This document shows positions 1 through 9,820 of a DNA stretch of 64,000 bases, in pieces. How positions within the stretch are numbered: the stretch's first letter is position 1; every line of letters starts with the position of its first letter. Source of the stretch: Rossellomorea sp. AcN35-11 (lineage in GTDB: Bacteria; Bacillota; Bacilli; Bacillales; Bacillaceae_B); the NCBI GenBank assembly GCA_030388825.1, contig CP128835.1:3280001-3344000 (forward strand), written 5' to 3'. A model generated the notes under the pieces. That model was given only the letters and a program-made list of their open reading frames with translations. It did no database searches and was not told where the DNA came from. Both the position numbers and the translations under genes were made by a program.

Positions 1-788
1 ACGACATGATGGTTCTTCGCTCCAGATAATGCCTGAACCCTTTTTCCTTGAGAGGCAGCCTGCTGGTAAACATACTTAGCCACCGGTTGGGATCCTACAA
101 ACGAAATGGCCGCGATATCGTTATGCTCAATCAGTCCATTTACCACATCATGAGCACCATGTACAACATTTAATACGCCGTGCGGCATACCAGCATCTGT
201 AAGTAACTCTGCCAGTCTATTGGCTAAAATCGGAGTTCTCTCAGACGGTTTCAAAACGAATGTATTACCACACGCGATTGCCAGGGGAAACATCCAAAGA
301 GGTACCATCATCGGAAAATTAAAAGGAGTGATCCCCCCCACTACACCCAGTGGATAACGGAACATTTCTGAATCTATGTCTTCTGCAATCCCACTTAACG
401 TTTCACCCATCATGAGGGTAGGAGCCCCACATGCGAATTCCACGCATTCAAGCCCACGCTGCACCTCTCCATACGCCTCTTTAAAGGATTTACCATTTTC
501 CTGTACAACAAGTTTCGCCAGCTCCTCATGATTGTCAGAAAGCAGGGAATGGTATTTATATAGAATACGAGCCCGCTTTGGAACAGGAGTCTTCTTCCAG
601 GTAAGGGATGCTTCTTTCGCTGCTTTCACCGCCCTTGCGACGTCTTCTTTGGTAGAAATCGGCACTCTTGCAATTTCTTCATTCGTAGCCGGATTCAAAA
701 CTTCTAATGTTTGTGAGCTAAGGGAATCAACCCACTCACCACCAATATAATTCTTTAATACTGCCACATCTTTTTTTATGATCGTCAT
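1..788 (-). CDS. mmsA: Methylmalonate-semialdehyde dehydrogenase (acylating), 5' part, cut by window edge
   Basis: The first 262 codons of a CoA-acylating aldehyde dehydrogenase are present; the catalytic cysteine and the C-terminus lie beyond base 1. The protein begins [19 protein letters not shown], and shows the family's NPATNEEIA near residue 32, [14 protein letters not shown] near 148-161 and the GAKNH motif near 256. The start at 788 follows an AGAAGGAGG site. In this family methylmalonate or malonate semialdehyde is oxidised to propionyl- or acetyl-CoA. Lying downstream of a complete pyrimidine-degradation gene set, it would take up the semialdehyde formed from beta-aminoisobutyrate (thymine) or beta-alanine (uracil). 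That link is inference from position; the same enzyme also serves valine and inositol breakdown. A possible cre lies upstream. Confidence 0.85.
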   Translation of the reverse strand, partial: MTIIKKDVAVLKNYIGGEWVDSLSSQTLEVLNPATNEEIARVPISTKEDVARAVKAAKEASLTWKKTPVPKRARILYKYHSLLSDNHEELAKLVVQENGKSFKEAYGEVQRGLECVEFACGAPTLMMGETLSGIAEDIDSEMFRYPLGVVGGITPFNFPMMVPLWMFPLAIACGNTFVLKPSERTPILANRLAELLTDAGMPHGVLNVVHGAHDVVNGLIEHNDIAAISFVGSQPVAKYVYQQAASQGKRVQALSGAKNHHV

Positions 789-871
789 TTTAAGTTCCTC
801 CTTCTAATTAATGGATTTGCACTTGATGTATTGAACCTGTCGCATCCCTATAATTTCATTATGAAAGAAAT

Positions 872-886
872 TGGTAGTGCTTTCAT
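872..886 (-). promoter_or_regulatory. Possible CcpA cre site upstream of mmsA
   Basis: On the minus strand the site reads ATGAAAGCACTACCA. It fits the cre consensus WTGNAANCGNWNNCW except for one base of the central CG. It lies 84 bases upstream of the mmsA start, in the gap after the PucR gene. Carbon repression of mmsA is inferred only. Confidence 0.4.
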
Positions 887-933
887 TAGACAATGTGTAA
901 AAGAACCTTCCTCATTAAATGGACATTATCTTA

Positions 934-2532
934 TTAATTGATCTTCAGCTTTTTCACCGAGGTTACTGGCTGCAAATAATCATGGGCTGCCAACAGAAAT
1001 TCAATGGCCACGCGCCTATCGGAAGTCATAAAATCTTCTCCAAGTAGATCTTCAATTTTCTTCAAACGATGGTAGAGCGTTTGTCTTACAATAAATAATT
1101 GTTTGGATGTTTCCTGTTTAGAACCCTGACAGGCAAGGAAAACCTTCAACGTCTGCACTAAATTCCCATCATGGTCTCGGTCATAATCGAGGAGTGGTGA
1201 AAGGTATTCTTCAATCATTTCCCCAAGATTAACATTGTTGCTTACAATGGAGATCAATCTGTACAGATGCAATTCATCAAAGAAAATAAAGGATTTAGAA
1301 GCATCGATCTTTGACTGGAACATTAGGCTGTCTTTCGCAGTTTCATAGCTTTTATAGATATCCATTGTCTCTTCCTGGTATTTGCCTGTCGCAAAAACAG
1401 TATGTGTTGCCTCTTTAAAGAAGTCAGATTGCAGCTGCTTATTGTAGGCAGAGGTGGCTCTTGCCTTCCAATCCCCTGTCCTCCTTGTATCAAGAAGAAT
1501 GAACACGAGATTATTTCCCACTCTTTCAGGTAATACATGAAAGCCTAGCTGTTCAAAAATGCTCCTGGTTACAAGGTTAAAATAAGTCAAATCGATGGGT
1601 TCTTGTTCAATCAGCTTATTCGTCCGGCAAATACATACGACGCCTCCGTAGATTGACAGTTTTAAATCATCCAGAAATATGGAGAGTCTATCGTAAGACT
1701 GTTCTCCTTTTAGCCAGGTGGTGATCCACTTTGAATCTTCCTGTCGTTTTTGCTCATTAAAGTACAATTCTCTCATTAAAAATTGGGCCAATGCCGTTGA
1801 AGTTCTGTCTAATATGAGAAGTTCATATTCACTAAAAGGATGATCGCTTCGATAAATGCCTAGTTGTGCATATTCCTGATCAAATAAAATTACCTTGGCC
1901 GTAGCAATATGATTGTTGGACCTTCCAGGACTGATATAACTTTTTCGTATCTTCTCTTCTTCCGGAGGGCAAAGAGGCGGGTATATTTCAGCCTCCTGTT
2001 CCTTCAATTGAAAAAGGACCGGTACTGAAAGCTCCTTATGTAATACATGAAGGATTTCTCTATAATGCTTGACGCAGAGCAGCTTCTTATTTAACTCCTG
2101 TGCATAAAAATCCAGCTTTTTGATCATGTCATATTGTTGATTGATTAAAACAGAGTGTATATCCTGCGTAATACTGACAAATGGTACTTCCTTCTGGAAG
2201 ACAATGATTGGAAAATCAAATGTATCTGCACATTTCAAAACAGACATTGGTATAGTGGAAATATTGGTGTCCAGTTCAATACAAATGGCGGCTGCGTCCG
2301 TTTCGATCAGTTGTTCCAGGAGAGATAGAAAGGTCTCTTCTTCCTTCAGGGCCATCCCTGTAGTTAGAATCATCTCATGTCCATTGAGTAGATTCTTTAT
2401 GGATGTCACCTCGACAACATGAACCCACTTCACCTGTCGGCTGAGTCCATTAAGGCCGGCAATCACTTTAGCATGCTCAAAATATTTTCTGCCTAGAATA
2501 TCTTCTACCGATAAATAGTAATTACTTTTCAT
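934..2532 (-). CDS. PucR-family transcriptional regulator
   Basis: This 532-residue protein has the two-part PucR layout. The N-terminal PucR domain opens with SVEDILGRKYFEHAKVIAG and includes VKWVHVVEVTSI and GHEMILTTGMAL; the C-terminal helix-turn-helix contains TLKVFLACQGSKQETSKQL followed by FIVRQTLYHRLKKIEDLLG. I start it at the ATG at 2532 (MKSNYYLSVEDI) because an AAGGAG site precedes it; the reading frame is open further upstream to 2589. PucR proteins control purine, pyrimidine or amino-acid catabolic genes. Its place between the permease unit and mmsA, on the same strand, makes it the likely local regulator of the pyrimidine operon. Ligand and operator are not visible here. Confidence 0.85.
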   Translation of the reverse strand: MKSNYYLSVEDILGRKYFEHAKVIAGLNGLSRQVKWVHVVEVTSIKNLLNGHEMILTTGMALKEEETFLSLLEQLIETDAAAICIELDTNISTIPMSVLKCADTFDFPIIVFQKEVPFVSITQDIHSVLINQQYDMIKKLDFYAQELNKKLLCVKHYREILHVLHKELSVPVLFQLKEQEAEIYPPLCPPEEEKIRKSYISPGRSNNHIATAKVILFDQEYAQLGIYRSDHPFSEYELLILDRTSTALAQFLMRELYFNEQKRQEDSKWITTWLKGEQSYDRLSIFLDDLKLSIYGGVVCICRTNKLIEQEPIDLTYFNLVTRSIFEQLGFHVLPERVGNNLVFILLDTRRTGDWKARATSAYNKQLQSDFFKEATHTVFATGKYQEETMDIYKSYETAKDSLMFQSKIDASKSFIFFDELHLYRLISIVSNNVNLGEMIEEYLSPLLDYDRDHDGNLVQTLKVFLACQGSKQETSKQLFIVRQTLYHRLKKIEDLLGEDFMTSDRRVAIEFLLAAHDYLQPVTSVKKLKIN

Positions 2533-2612
2533 GCTTCGCTCCTTATGGTTTGCCATGGAAAAATGGAGAAAAAGGATTGGAGTGACCAATCCTTTTTTCC
2601 TTTTATTCTTAT

Positions 2613-2786
2613 TTAGGAGACCGCAAACTGAATCTCTTCATTCCACCAACTCAATAGGTCCTCATCTGAAAGTTGATGGGAAGATAAGACGGATAACACC
2701 CAATCGATTAACTCTTCAGACGTTTGCAGATTTCGAGGTAAGAGTGGAAGTTCCTTTCCCTCACACGGTTCATTCACATCACTCAT
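2613..2786 (-). CDS. Small acidic protein of unknown function (57 aa)
   Basis: I do not recognise this protein. It starts at ATG 2786 (MSDVNEPCEGKELP) after an AAAGGAGAG site, and is rich in acidic and tryptophan residues near its end (LLSWWNEEIQFAVS). It lies 21 bases after the preceding small gene and ahead of pucR, all on the same strand, so it is probably translated as part of the pyrimidine operon. No membrane segment or metal motif is seen; one cysteine is present. The strong ribosome site and tight spacing are the main evidence that it is real. Confidence 0.55.
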   Translation of the reverse strand: MSDVNEPCEGKELPLLPRNLQTSEELIDWVLSVLSSHQLSDEDLLSWWNEEIQFAVS

Positions 2787-2807
2787 CCAAGACTCTCCTT
2801 TCAACCC

Positions 2808-3011
2808 TTACTTCTCCAGCAGCAGGTTGGAAAAATATTTTCTTGCATTTGCCGTTTTCACATGGAGGGTTGCACTTCTTTTGTTTTCCTTATGCTTGAA
2901 AAGAACGAATGCACCACTCAGGTTCTCCGTGATGTTTTCAATTTTGAACCCTTTTTGAATGAGAAAATCAATTTTATCCCGCTCGTTTAAGAACTCTTGA
3001 TAATCGGACAT
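2808..3011 (-). CDS. Small protein of unknown function (67 aa)
   Basis: Unrecognised. The likely start is ATG 3011 (MSDYQEFLNERDKIDFLIQ), preceded by a GGAAAGGGTG stretch; an upstream in-frame start at 3071 would overlap the permease stop and has no better ribosome site. The residues after 30 (GAFVLFKHKENKRSATLHV) look like a compact alternating beta/alpha fold. It sits between the NCS1 permease and the next small gene, so a role in uptake or control of pyrimidine breakdown is possible but not shown. Confidence 0.55.
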   Translation of the reverse strand: MSDYQEFLNERDKIDFLIQKGFKIENITENLSGAFVLFKHKENKRSATLHVKTANARKYFSNLLLEK

Positions 3012-3070
3012 GACGACACCCTTTCCACCATTTCTTCTAATACGACCTGAAACGTTTTGTTCTGAATACA

Positions 3071-4543
3071 TTAAGAAAAACTTGTGCCGGTTGGAGATCC
3101 TTCAGTGACCATGACATCTTCTTCAACTTCAATTTCCCAGTCACGCCCTACAGACAAACCAAGATACTTCTCATCACTCGGATCCAGCAGTTCTGCCTGT
3201 TCGAATTTCTTGAACCACCAGAATTTCGCTAATACATAGTAAGAAAGGGCCCCAACCCCGAAGCCGACTAAGAAGGAGAAATTGGGAACGTAATAGGAAG
3301 CCACTCCTCCCAAGATCCATGATATGAACCCAGCCAGGTTGACTCCGTTCATATACTTAAACTGTCCTTTATCCTCATATAATGCAGGCACATTCACTCT
3401 TCGTTTCCGGATGAAATAATAGTCTGCTATCAAAATCCCCACGATTGCAGACAGAATTCCTCCCACAAAAAGAAGGACAGGGATGATGATCCCGAATAAG
3501 TTCCACGGTTGGACGATCGTACCTACGATACCGGCCGTAACGACACCTGCCCAAAATGGAAATTTAGGACCTCCCACATTAGAGAAGATCGTTGCCGCCG
3601 GTACAATATTTGCAGCAATATTCGTAGACCATTGAGCAAGGACAATCATTAGGAGCAGGATCCCTAAAATGAATCCGCTCGCTGCTTCCTGCAGAGCGAC
3701 AACAGGATCATAGTTTAAAACGGCAATGTATGATATCCCCCCGATCAGCACCATGAATGCCTGGGTAATAGGAAGGGCTACAAGATTACCAATCAATGAG
3801 CTTTTGTTTCTTTTAAACCAGTTCCGCTCATTTTTGGGGGCCTTCATGAATCGTGAGATGGACGGGATGTCAGCTGATAGCGTTGCCCAAAACCCCATAT
3901 TACTAAAGATGACCACCAGGAAGGCTGTAAATGTAGCGGCGCCCGTTACCGGACTTTCAACCCAATTCCAAATGTCTCTCCCTTGAGAAGCAGCTGACTC
4001 GGACAGGGAAGAATACATCCATACAGAAATAAGAATTATGACCGGTGCCGCCAGGTCTGCAAAACGCTCCACCGCTTTTATGCCGAGGGCTGTATTCACC
4101 AATTGCAGTACCGCAAAGATCAGGAAACAAACAAACCAGTTATCGAAACCAGATAAAATATTTAAAATACCGTTCATTGCAGTTGCCCCGAAATAGGTGT
4201 TTATGCCAAACCACATCGATGCAGCCAGACCACGTACAATTGAAGGGATATGTGTTCCAATCGTTCCAAACGGAGCCCTCATATATACCGGGAAGGAAAC
4301 TCCATGCTCAATTCCGATATCTCCCGTCAATGTAATGAACAGTCCGATGGCGAGTGACCCGATGATGGTGGCAAGCACAACAAGCGGCAAGGGTAAAGAA
4401 ACGACTCCTGCTCCACCGATGGCGAAGGTTGCAAGGACCACTACCATCCCTACCCACATAAATGAATAACCCAGCTTGGTGATTTTTCTTTCGCTTTCTT
4501 TAATCGGTAATAAATCTGGAGATTTCAAATAACTCTTTTTCAA
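3071..4543 (-). CDS. NCS1-family nucleobase/allantoin-type permease
   Basis: This is a membrane protein of about 490 residues with around twelve hydrophobic segments, typical of the nucleobase:cation symporter-1 family. Family marks include LGYSFMWVGMVVVLATFAIG near the N-terminus, VYMRAPFGTIGTHIPSIVRG near residue 90, MWFGINTYFGATAMN, and GFWATLSADIPSISRF mid-protein. It would bring uracil, thymine, hydantoin or allantoin into the cell; the neighbours favour a pyrimidine. Possible starts are TTG 4543 (AAGGGG 8 bases upstream) and GTG 4546 or 4552; I prefer TTG 4543 for its spacing. The substrate cannot be read from the sequence. Confidence 0.85.
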   Translation of the reverse strand: MKKSYLKSPDLLPIKESERKITKLGYSFMWVGMVVVLATFAIGGAGVVSLPLPLVVLATIIGSLAIGLFITLTGDIGIEHGVSFPVYMRAPFGTIGTHIPSIVRGLAASMWFGINTYFGATAMNGILNILSGFDNWFVCFLIFAVLQLVNTALGIKAVERFADLAAPVIILISVWMYSSLSESAASQGRDIWNWVESPVTGAATFTAFLVVIFSNMGFWATLSADIPSISRFMKAPKNERNWFKRNKSSLIGNLVALPITQAFMVLIGGISYIAVLNYDPVVALQEAASGFILGILLLMIVLAQWSTNIAANIVPAATIFSNVGGPKFPFWAGVVTAGIVGTIVQPWNLFGIIIPVLLFVGGILSAIVGILIADYYFIRKRRVNVPALYEDKGQFKYMNGVNLAGFISWILGGVASYYVPNFSFLVGFGVGALSYYVLAKFWWFKKFEQAELLDPSDEKYLGLSVGRDWEIEVEEDVMVTEGSPTGTSFS

Positions 4544-4602
4544 CACGAACACCCCTTATTTGTTTGCTTCGAATGGCAAATCCTTTTCTTTATAAGAGAG
4601 GC

Positions 4603-4627
4603 AAGAAGAAGGAGATACCCTTCTTCT
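4603..4627. repeat. Small inverted repeat between permease and hydantoinase genes
   Basis: AAGAAGAAGG and CCTTCTTCT form a 9-bp stem with a six-base loop in the 128-base gap. There is no T-run on the minus side, so it may be an mRNA processing or stability hairpin and not a full terminator. Confidence 0.3.
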
Positions 4628-4671
4628 GGCAGGAGTGGTTCTATTATTTGGGTGCATGGCTACCATATTTA

Positions 4672-6100
4672 CTATGACTTTGAAGATTGAAATGCTTCAC
4701 TCTCTTCATTCAGAAGAAGCTTACCGTATTTCGCTCTCTTAATATACATTCCTGTTCCAAGCTTGCCTACGAACTGTTTGTCTTTAATGACATATTTACC
4801 CCTCGATAATACTGAAACAGGTTCTCCCTTGATCTTCATACCCTCAAACGGGTTATAATCTGCTGCCATATGATGGGTTGCAGCAGAGATCACTCTTTCA
4901 GCATCTGGATCAAAAATGACCAGATCTGCATCTGAACCTACAGCTATGGTTCCTTTTTGAGGGTACAGTCCAAACAGCTTTGCACTGCGCGTAGACATGA
5001 TATCAACGAACTGGTTTAAACTTATCCGCCCTTTTTCAACTCCTTCTGAGAATAATATAGATACACGGTCCTCAATGATGGGTCCGCCATTCGGAATTTT
5101 AGTGAAATCTTCTTTGCCAAGATCCTTTTGGCCAGCAAAATCAAACGAGCATTGATCGGATCCCAATGTTTGCAACTGACCGCTCTTCAAGGCGTTCCAC
5201 AGTACTTCTTGATGCCACTTCTCACGGAGGGGCGGAGACCAAACATATTTAGCCCCTTCGAAGTTTGGACGTTCCAAATAGGTCTGATCAAGTACCAGAT
5301 ATTGAGGGCAGGTCTCTCCCCAAACATTCAACCCTTTGCTTCTGGCCGCAGAAATTTGCTCCACGGCTTCTGAGCAGGACACATGTACAACGTATAATTG
5401 AGAGTCTGCCAACCCGGTAAGTTTAGCTTCGCGCCCTGTTGCTTCCCCTTCGAGCTCAGGCGGTCTCGTCAACGCGTGAAAAATTGGTTCAGTTTTGCCT
5501 TCAGCCAATGCTTTTTCAGTTAAATACTCAATTACATCGCCATTCTCTGCATGCACCATGACGAGTGCTCCCAATTCCTTAGCGCAATCAATGTTCTGAA
5601 CAGCGTTTCATCGTCTGCCTGGAAGACGTTTTTATATGCCATAAAAACTTTGAAAGAGGTTATTCCCTCCTTATCTATTACTTCAGGTAGCTGAGAGAGG
5701 ACTTCATGATTGATTTCCCCGATCATCAGATGAAAACTGTAATCGATCACAGCCTTATCTCTGGACTTTGCATGCCAGGTATCTATGGCGTTCTGAAGCG
5801 GCTCTCCCTTATTGGTCAGGCAGAAATCTATCAGTGTCGTAGTACCTCCAAATGCTGCAGCAATGGTTCCAGTCTCAAAGTCATCTTTTGATACCGTTCC
5901 CCCGCGAATGGCATTTCCAAATGCGTATGGGGATCAATCCCTCCTGGAAAAATATATTTCCCTTTCGCATCGATGACTTCTGCATTTGAAACTTCAAATT
6001 CTTTCCCAATGGCTGCAATTTTTCCCTGTTGTATTAAAATATCCGCTTTATATGTGTCGGTAGCTGTCACAATCGTTCCATTTTGAATGATTTTATCCAT
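4672..6100 (-). CDS. Dihydropyrimidinase / D-hydantoinase, frameshifted in this assembly
   Basis: Three overlapping frames together encode a normal-length (about 475 aa) cyclic amidohydrolase that opens dihydrouracil or dihydrothymine to the N-carbamoyl-beta-amino acid. Metal ligands are visible in order: HTH in GGIDPHTHLEMP, the lysine to be carboxylated in SFKVFMAYKN, histidines in MVHAENGD and VVHVSCSE, and the aspartate in LGSDQCSF. The first break is at the C5 run 5899-5903, where AG is followed out of frame by TVSKDDFETGT; the second is near 5585-5600, between TLFRTL and AKELGALVMVHAE, where one base seems missing. Start ATG 6100 follows TGGAGG. It lies 17 bases after preA in the operon. 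Two lesions in one otherwise conserved gene fit sequencing error better than decay. Confidence 0.85.
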
Positions 6101-6117
6101 TATTTGTACCTCCAGAC

Positions 6118-7404
6118 TTATTTCACTGCATTTTCTCTAGCGCCGGATACATTTGCGACTGCAGCCTGACGCTCATTCCAGGTCATCGGCATATGACCGC
6201 TTGGAACTTCAATCATGTCGATGGCTCCATCAACCGGGCATACAATCGAGCATAAATTGCATCCTACACAATCCTCTTCCCTTACTTTAAGGTAGCTGTT
6301 TCCTTTTGGATCTTTCAGCATGTCGATGCATTGATGGGATGTATCTTCACAGGCGATATGACACTTATTACAGTTAATGCAAACATCCGGATTGATTTTG
6401 GCCACAACACTATAATTCAGATCAAGGTTACCCCAGTCTGAAAATTTCGGCACTGATTTCCCTACGATATCCTTAACAGAAGCGATCCCTTTATCATCCA
6501 GATAATTATTCAGTCCATCCAGCATATCCTCTACTATTCTAAAACCGTGATGCATGGCAGCAGTACAGACTTGGACCCCGGAAGCCCCCATGAGCATAAA
6601 TTCGACGGCATCCTGCCAATTGGATACTCCGCCCATTCCTGAAATCGGTACATTGATTCGCGGATTCCTTGCACATTCTGCAACCATGTTCAATGAAATC
6701 GGCTTCACTGCAGGTCCACAATATCCTCCATGAGCCCCTTTCCCGGCAACATGGGGTATGGTATTCCAAGAATCCAGGTCTACACCTGCTAGGCTGTTAA
6801 TGGTATTGATCATGCTGACGGCGTCTGCACCACCCCGGACAGCTGCTTCAGCAGTGACCGTAATGTCTGTGATATTCGGTGTCAGCTTTACGATTACCGG
6901 TGTCTTAGCCGCCTCCTTCGCCCAAAAGGTTTGCTTTTCGACTAATTCCGGTACTTGACCTGATGCAGATCCCATTCCCCTTTCAGCCATTCCATGGGGA
7001 CATCCGAAATTCAGCTCAAGTCCATCCACGCCTACATCTTCAACCTTCTTCACTATTTCATGCCATTTTTCCTGTTTGGGTTCTACCATCAATGATGCAA
7101 TGATGGCATGATTAGGAAAACGCTTCTTCGTCTCATATATTTCCTTTAAATTCACTTCAAGAGGTCGATCGGTTATAAGTTCGATATTGTTGAACCCGGC
7201 TACTTTTTGTCCATTAAAGCTGACAGCCGCGAATCTTGAAGATACATTAATGATCGGCTCCCCCAATGTCTTCCAAACTGCACCGCCCCAGCCTGCCTCG
7301 AAGGCTCTTTGAACCTGGTAGCCTGAGTTCGTTGGCGGAGCTGACGCCAACCAAAAAGGATTAGGTGATTTTATCCCTGCTAAATCAATACTTAAATTTG
7401 CCAT
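6118..7404 (-). CDS. preA: NAD-dependent dihydropyrimidine dehydrogenase subunit PreA
   Basis: This 428-residue protein joins a dihydroorotate-dehydrogenase-like FMN barrel to a C-terminal ferredoxin domain. The catalytic loop NFGCPHGMAERGMGSASG lies near residue 131, and two [4Fe-4S] motifs (DVCINCNKCHIACED and EDCVGCNLCSIVCPVDGA) lie near residues 338-388. With PreT it reduces uracil and thymine to the dihydro forms, the first step of the reductive pathway; the E. coli PreTA pair is the model. Start ATG 7404 is preceded by AAGGGGGGAAAG. The gene is between preT and the hydantoinase with gaps of 23 and 17 bases, so the products are probably co-translated from one mRNA. Confidence 0.93.
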   Translation of the reverse strand: MANLSIDLAGIKSPNPFWLASAPPTNSGYQVQRAFEAGWGGAVWKTLGEPIINVSSRFAAVSFNGQKVAGFNNIELITDRPLEVNLKEIYETKKRFPNHAIIASLMVEPKQEKWHEIVKKVEDVGVDGLELNFGCPHGMAERGMGSASGQVPELVEKQTFWAKEAAKTPVIVKLTPNITDITVTAEAAVRGGADAVSMINTINSLAGVDLDSWNTIPHVAGKGAHGGYCGPAVKPISLNMVAECARNPRINVPISGMGGVSNWQDAVEFMLMGASGVQVCTAAMHHGFRIVEDMLDGLNNYLDDKGIASVKDIVGKSVPKFSDWGNLDLNYSVVAKINPDVCINCNKCHIACEDTSHQCIDMLKDPKGNSYLKVREEDCVGCNLCSIVCPVDGAIDMIEVPSGHMPMTWNERQAAVANVSGARENAVK

Positions 7405-7427
7405 GACTTTCCCCCCTTAAGACAATG

Positions 7428-8784
7428 TTAATTCATTTGAACGTTAGACAATTGTTCATGTAAATGATAGGCTGCCTGCTTCCCCTGTTCTGCAGCTGTA
7501 ACGACCATCGCTTCTCCGATACCTTTACCAAAAACAATATCACCACAGGCGAAGATCTTTGGATTAGATGTTTGAAAGGTTTCCTGATTCACTTTTACTA
7601 CCCCGTCGAAATGGTCTAAACCGAATTGTTCAATCAGTGATAGATGCCTTGTCTGGCCGATTGCCTTAATGACCGCATCCACTGGCAGGGTGAATTGGGA
7701 GTCCTCTACAGGAATGGGACGCCTTCTCCCATCTCCACCTGGCTCACCTAATTCCATCTTGATGCATTCGATCCCGGTCACTTCCCCTGCATCATTTCCG
7801 ATGATTCTTTGAGGTGCCGTAAGCCAGCGGAATTCTACTCCATCCTGTTTGGCGAACTCGTATTCAAAATCATAAGCCGTCATTTCTTCCTGAGTACGGC
7901 GGTATAAAATCTTCACATTTTCCGCACCTAGGCGCACGGAACAAGTTGCTCCATCAATGGCCGTATTCCCGGCCCCTATCACTGCCACTTTTTTGCCTAC
8001 GTAGTCTTGAGTGAGTTCGCCACCCTTAGTTGCCTTGACAAATTCAATCGCGTCATGGACACCCTTTAATTGTTCCCCTTCAATATTCAGTGCGGGAACA
8101 TGGGACATCCCTGCTGCCAGGATGACAAAATCATGTGACTCCAGAATGTCATCAGCAGATATATCCTGCCCCACCTTCACACCGGTTCGGATATCGACAT
8201 TTAATTTTTTCACCTGTTCCACTTCCCAATAAGAAATGGACTGAGGCAGGCGGAAAGATACGATGCCATACGTATTTAATCCTCCAGCTTCCTTTTCCGC
8301 CTCATAAATTGTCACTTCATAACCCAAGCGTGCAAGTTCCCTTGCTGCTGACAGACCTGCTGGCCCCCCCGCCGATAATGCCTACTTTCCTTCCATTTGG
8401 CTCACCAGCTTCAAAAAGGACACTATCATTGTGTCTTGCCCAGTCAGTTGCATAACGCTGAAGGTCGCCGATCATAATGGGTTTGGTGGAATGATTCAAC
8501 ACACAAGCTCCTTCACAAAGCTCTTCAGTCGGACAGACACGTGAACAGCTTGCACCTACAGGATTTGCCGACATAATGGTCTTCGCCGATCCCTTCAAGT
8601 TCCCTGATGCGATTTTTTTAATAAATGAAGGTATATCAATGCTTGTCGGACATGCCTGAATACATGGTGCATCATAACAATACAAACAGCGGTTTGCTTC
8701 CTCCACCGCTTCCTTATTGCTTAACCCTTCATGTGCTTCAAGAAAATTCTTCTCAAGATTGAGTAATGAAAGTGTATTAGACAA
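7428..8784 (-). CDS. preT: Dihydropyrimidine dehydrogenase subunit PreT, frameshifted in this assembly
   Basis: A glutamate-synthase-small-subunit-like FAD/NAD(P) oxidoreductase of about 450 residues that passes electrons to PreA. The N-terminal cysteine domain shows ANRCLYCYDAPCIQACP and SCSRVCPTEELCEGACV; the FAD motif GRKVGIIGGG is followed by AGLSAARELARLGYEVTIY in the next frame, and the second nucleotide motif is KKVAVIGAGNTAIDGA. The break is exactly at the C7 run 8364-8370; removing one base gives IIGGGPAGLSAARELA, the family sequence. I choose TTG 8784 (MSNTLSLLNLEKNF) because AGAGGGGGAAG precedes it; the frame is open to 8841. It is second in the operon. Confidence 0.87.
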
Positions 8785-8878
8785 ACTGGCTTCCCCCTCT
8801 TCATTTCCTGTTTTTCCAACACGATCCGATTCAACACCCAAGGGCTGACAATGATGATTGATCGTCAGCCTCTATAAT

Positions 8879-9769
8879 CTAAGGAAGTAAAGCGGTCATA
8901 TCGTTATACGTTTCCGGCCTGCGGTCACGATAAAACTGCCACGTATCGCGAACTTCACGTAAAAGCTTTTTATTCATTTCTCCTATGATGACTTCATCAT
9001 GGTCTCTGCTACCAATGGAAACAAAGCTGCCTCTTGGGTCTACCAGGTAAGATTGTCCGTAAAATTCCCCCATGTTCCACGGACCTTCATACCCTACACG
9101 GTTGATCGCTCCTAAATAATATCCGTTTGCCACTGCATGAGCCGGCTGTTCAAGTTTCCATAAGTACTCAGACAACCCTGCTACTGTAGCAGATGGATTG
9201 AATACAATTTCAGCACCTTTCAATCCTAAAAGACGGGCCCCTTCAGGGAAATGACGGTCATAACAAATATAAACCCCCACTTTTGCATAAGCCGTATCAA
9301 AAACCGGATATCCAAGGTTGCCTGGTTTAAAGTAATATTTCTCCCAGAATCCGTAGCCTTCTTCCCCGACCCCGACATGTGGAATATGCTGTTTTCGATA
9401 CTTTCCAAGATAGGATCCATCTGCATCGATGACGGCTGCCGTATTATAGTAAGTAGCAATCCCTTCACGTTCATAGATTGGGAGGACGATGACGACGCCC
9501 ATCTCTTTGGCTAATGCCTGAAACTGTCTGGTTGTGGGACCGTTGGGAGTTTCTTCAGCAGAATCATACCACTTGGGATTTTGTTCTGAGCAAAAGTAAG
9601 GACCATAGAATATCTCCTGAAGGCAAATGATTTGAGCTCCTTTTTTTGCTGCATCCCTTACCAGCTCTACGTGTTTTTTAATTGCCTGCTCTTTGTGGAC
9701 ATCAACAGCTTCGCTTCCATCAACATCATGAGAAGCTTGAATAAGTCCGATTTTCACTAAATCTGACAT
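8879..9769 (-). CDS. Beta-ureidopropionase (N-carbamoyl-beta-alanine amidohydrolase), nitrilase superfamily
   Basis: This 296-residue carbon-nitrogen hydrolase has the full Glu-Lys-Cys triad: E in IICLQEIFYGPYF, K in GKYRKQHIPH and C in VGVYICYDRHFPEGAR. The family hydrolyses N-carbamoyl-beta-alanine or N-carbamoyl-beta-aminoisobutyrate to the beta-amino acid, CO2 and ammonia, the last step of reductive pyrimidine breakdown. The start ATG at 9769 (MSDLVKIGLIQ) has GGGGG eight bases upstream; an ATG six bases earlier at 9775 is too close to that site. It is the first gene of the operon, with a cre site just upstream. The exact substrate is inferred from the PreT, PreA and hydantoinase neighbours; related enzymes act on other carbamoyl compounds. 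Confidence 0.88.
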   Translation of the reverse strand: MSDLVKIGLIQASHDVDGSEAVDVHKEQAIKKHVELVRDAAKKGAQIICLQEIFYGPYFCSEQNPKWYDSAEETPNGPTTRQFQALAKEMGVVIVLPIYEREGIATYYNTAAVIDADGSYLGKYRKQHIPHVGVGEEGYGFWEKYYFKPGNLGYPVFDTAYAKVGVYICYDRHFPEGARLLGLKGAEIVFNPSATVAGLSEYLWKLEQPAHAVANGYYLGAINRVGYEGPWNMGEFYGQSYLVDPRGSFVSIGSRDHDEVIIGEMNKKLLREVRDTWQFYRDRRPETYNDMTALLP

Positions 9770-9805
9770 TTTCATTTCCCCCTACACAAATAGAATTATT
9801 AAAAT

Positions 9806-9820
9806 AGTAAGCGCTTTCAT
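9806..9820 (-). promoter_or_regulatory. CcpA cre site of the pyrimidine-degradation operon
   Basis: The minus strand reads ATGAAAGCGCTTACT, a full match to WTGNAANCGNWNNCW. It lies 37 bases before the start of the first gene, where CcpA binding would overlap or follow the promoter, so carbon-catabolite repression of the operon is likely. No clear sigma-A promoter could be picked out around it. Confidence 0.65.
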
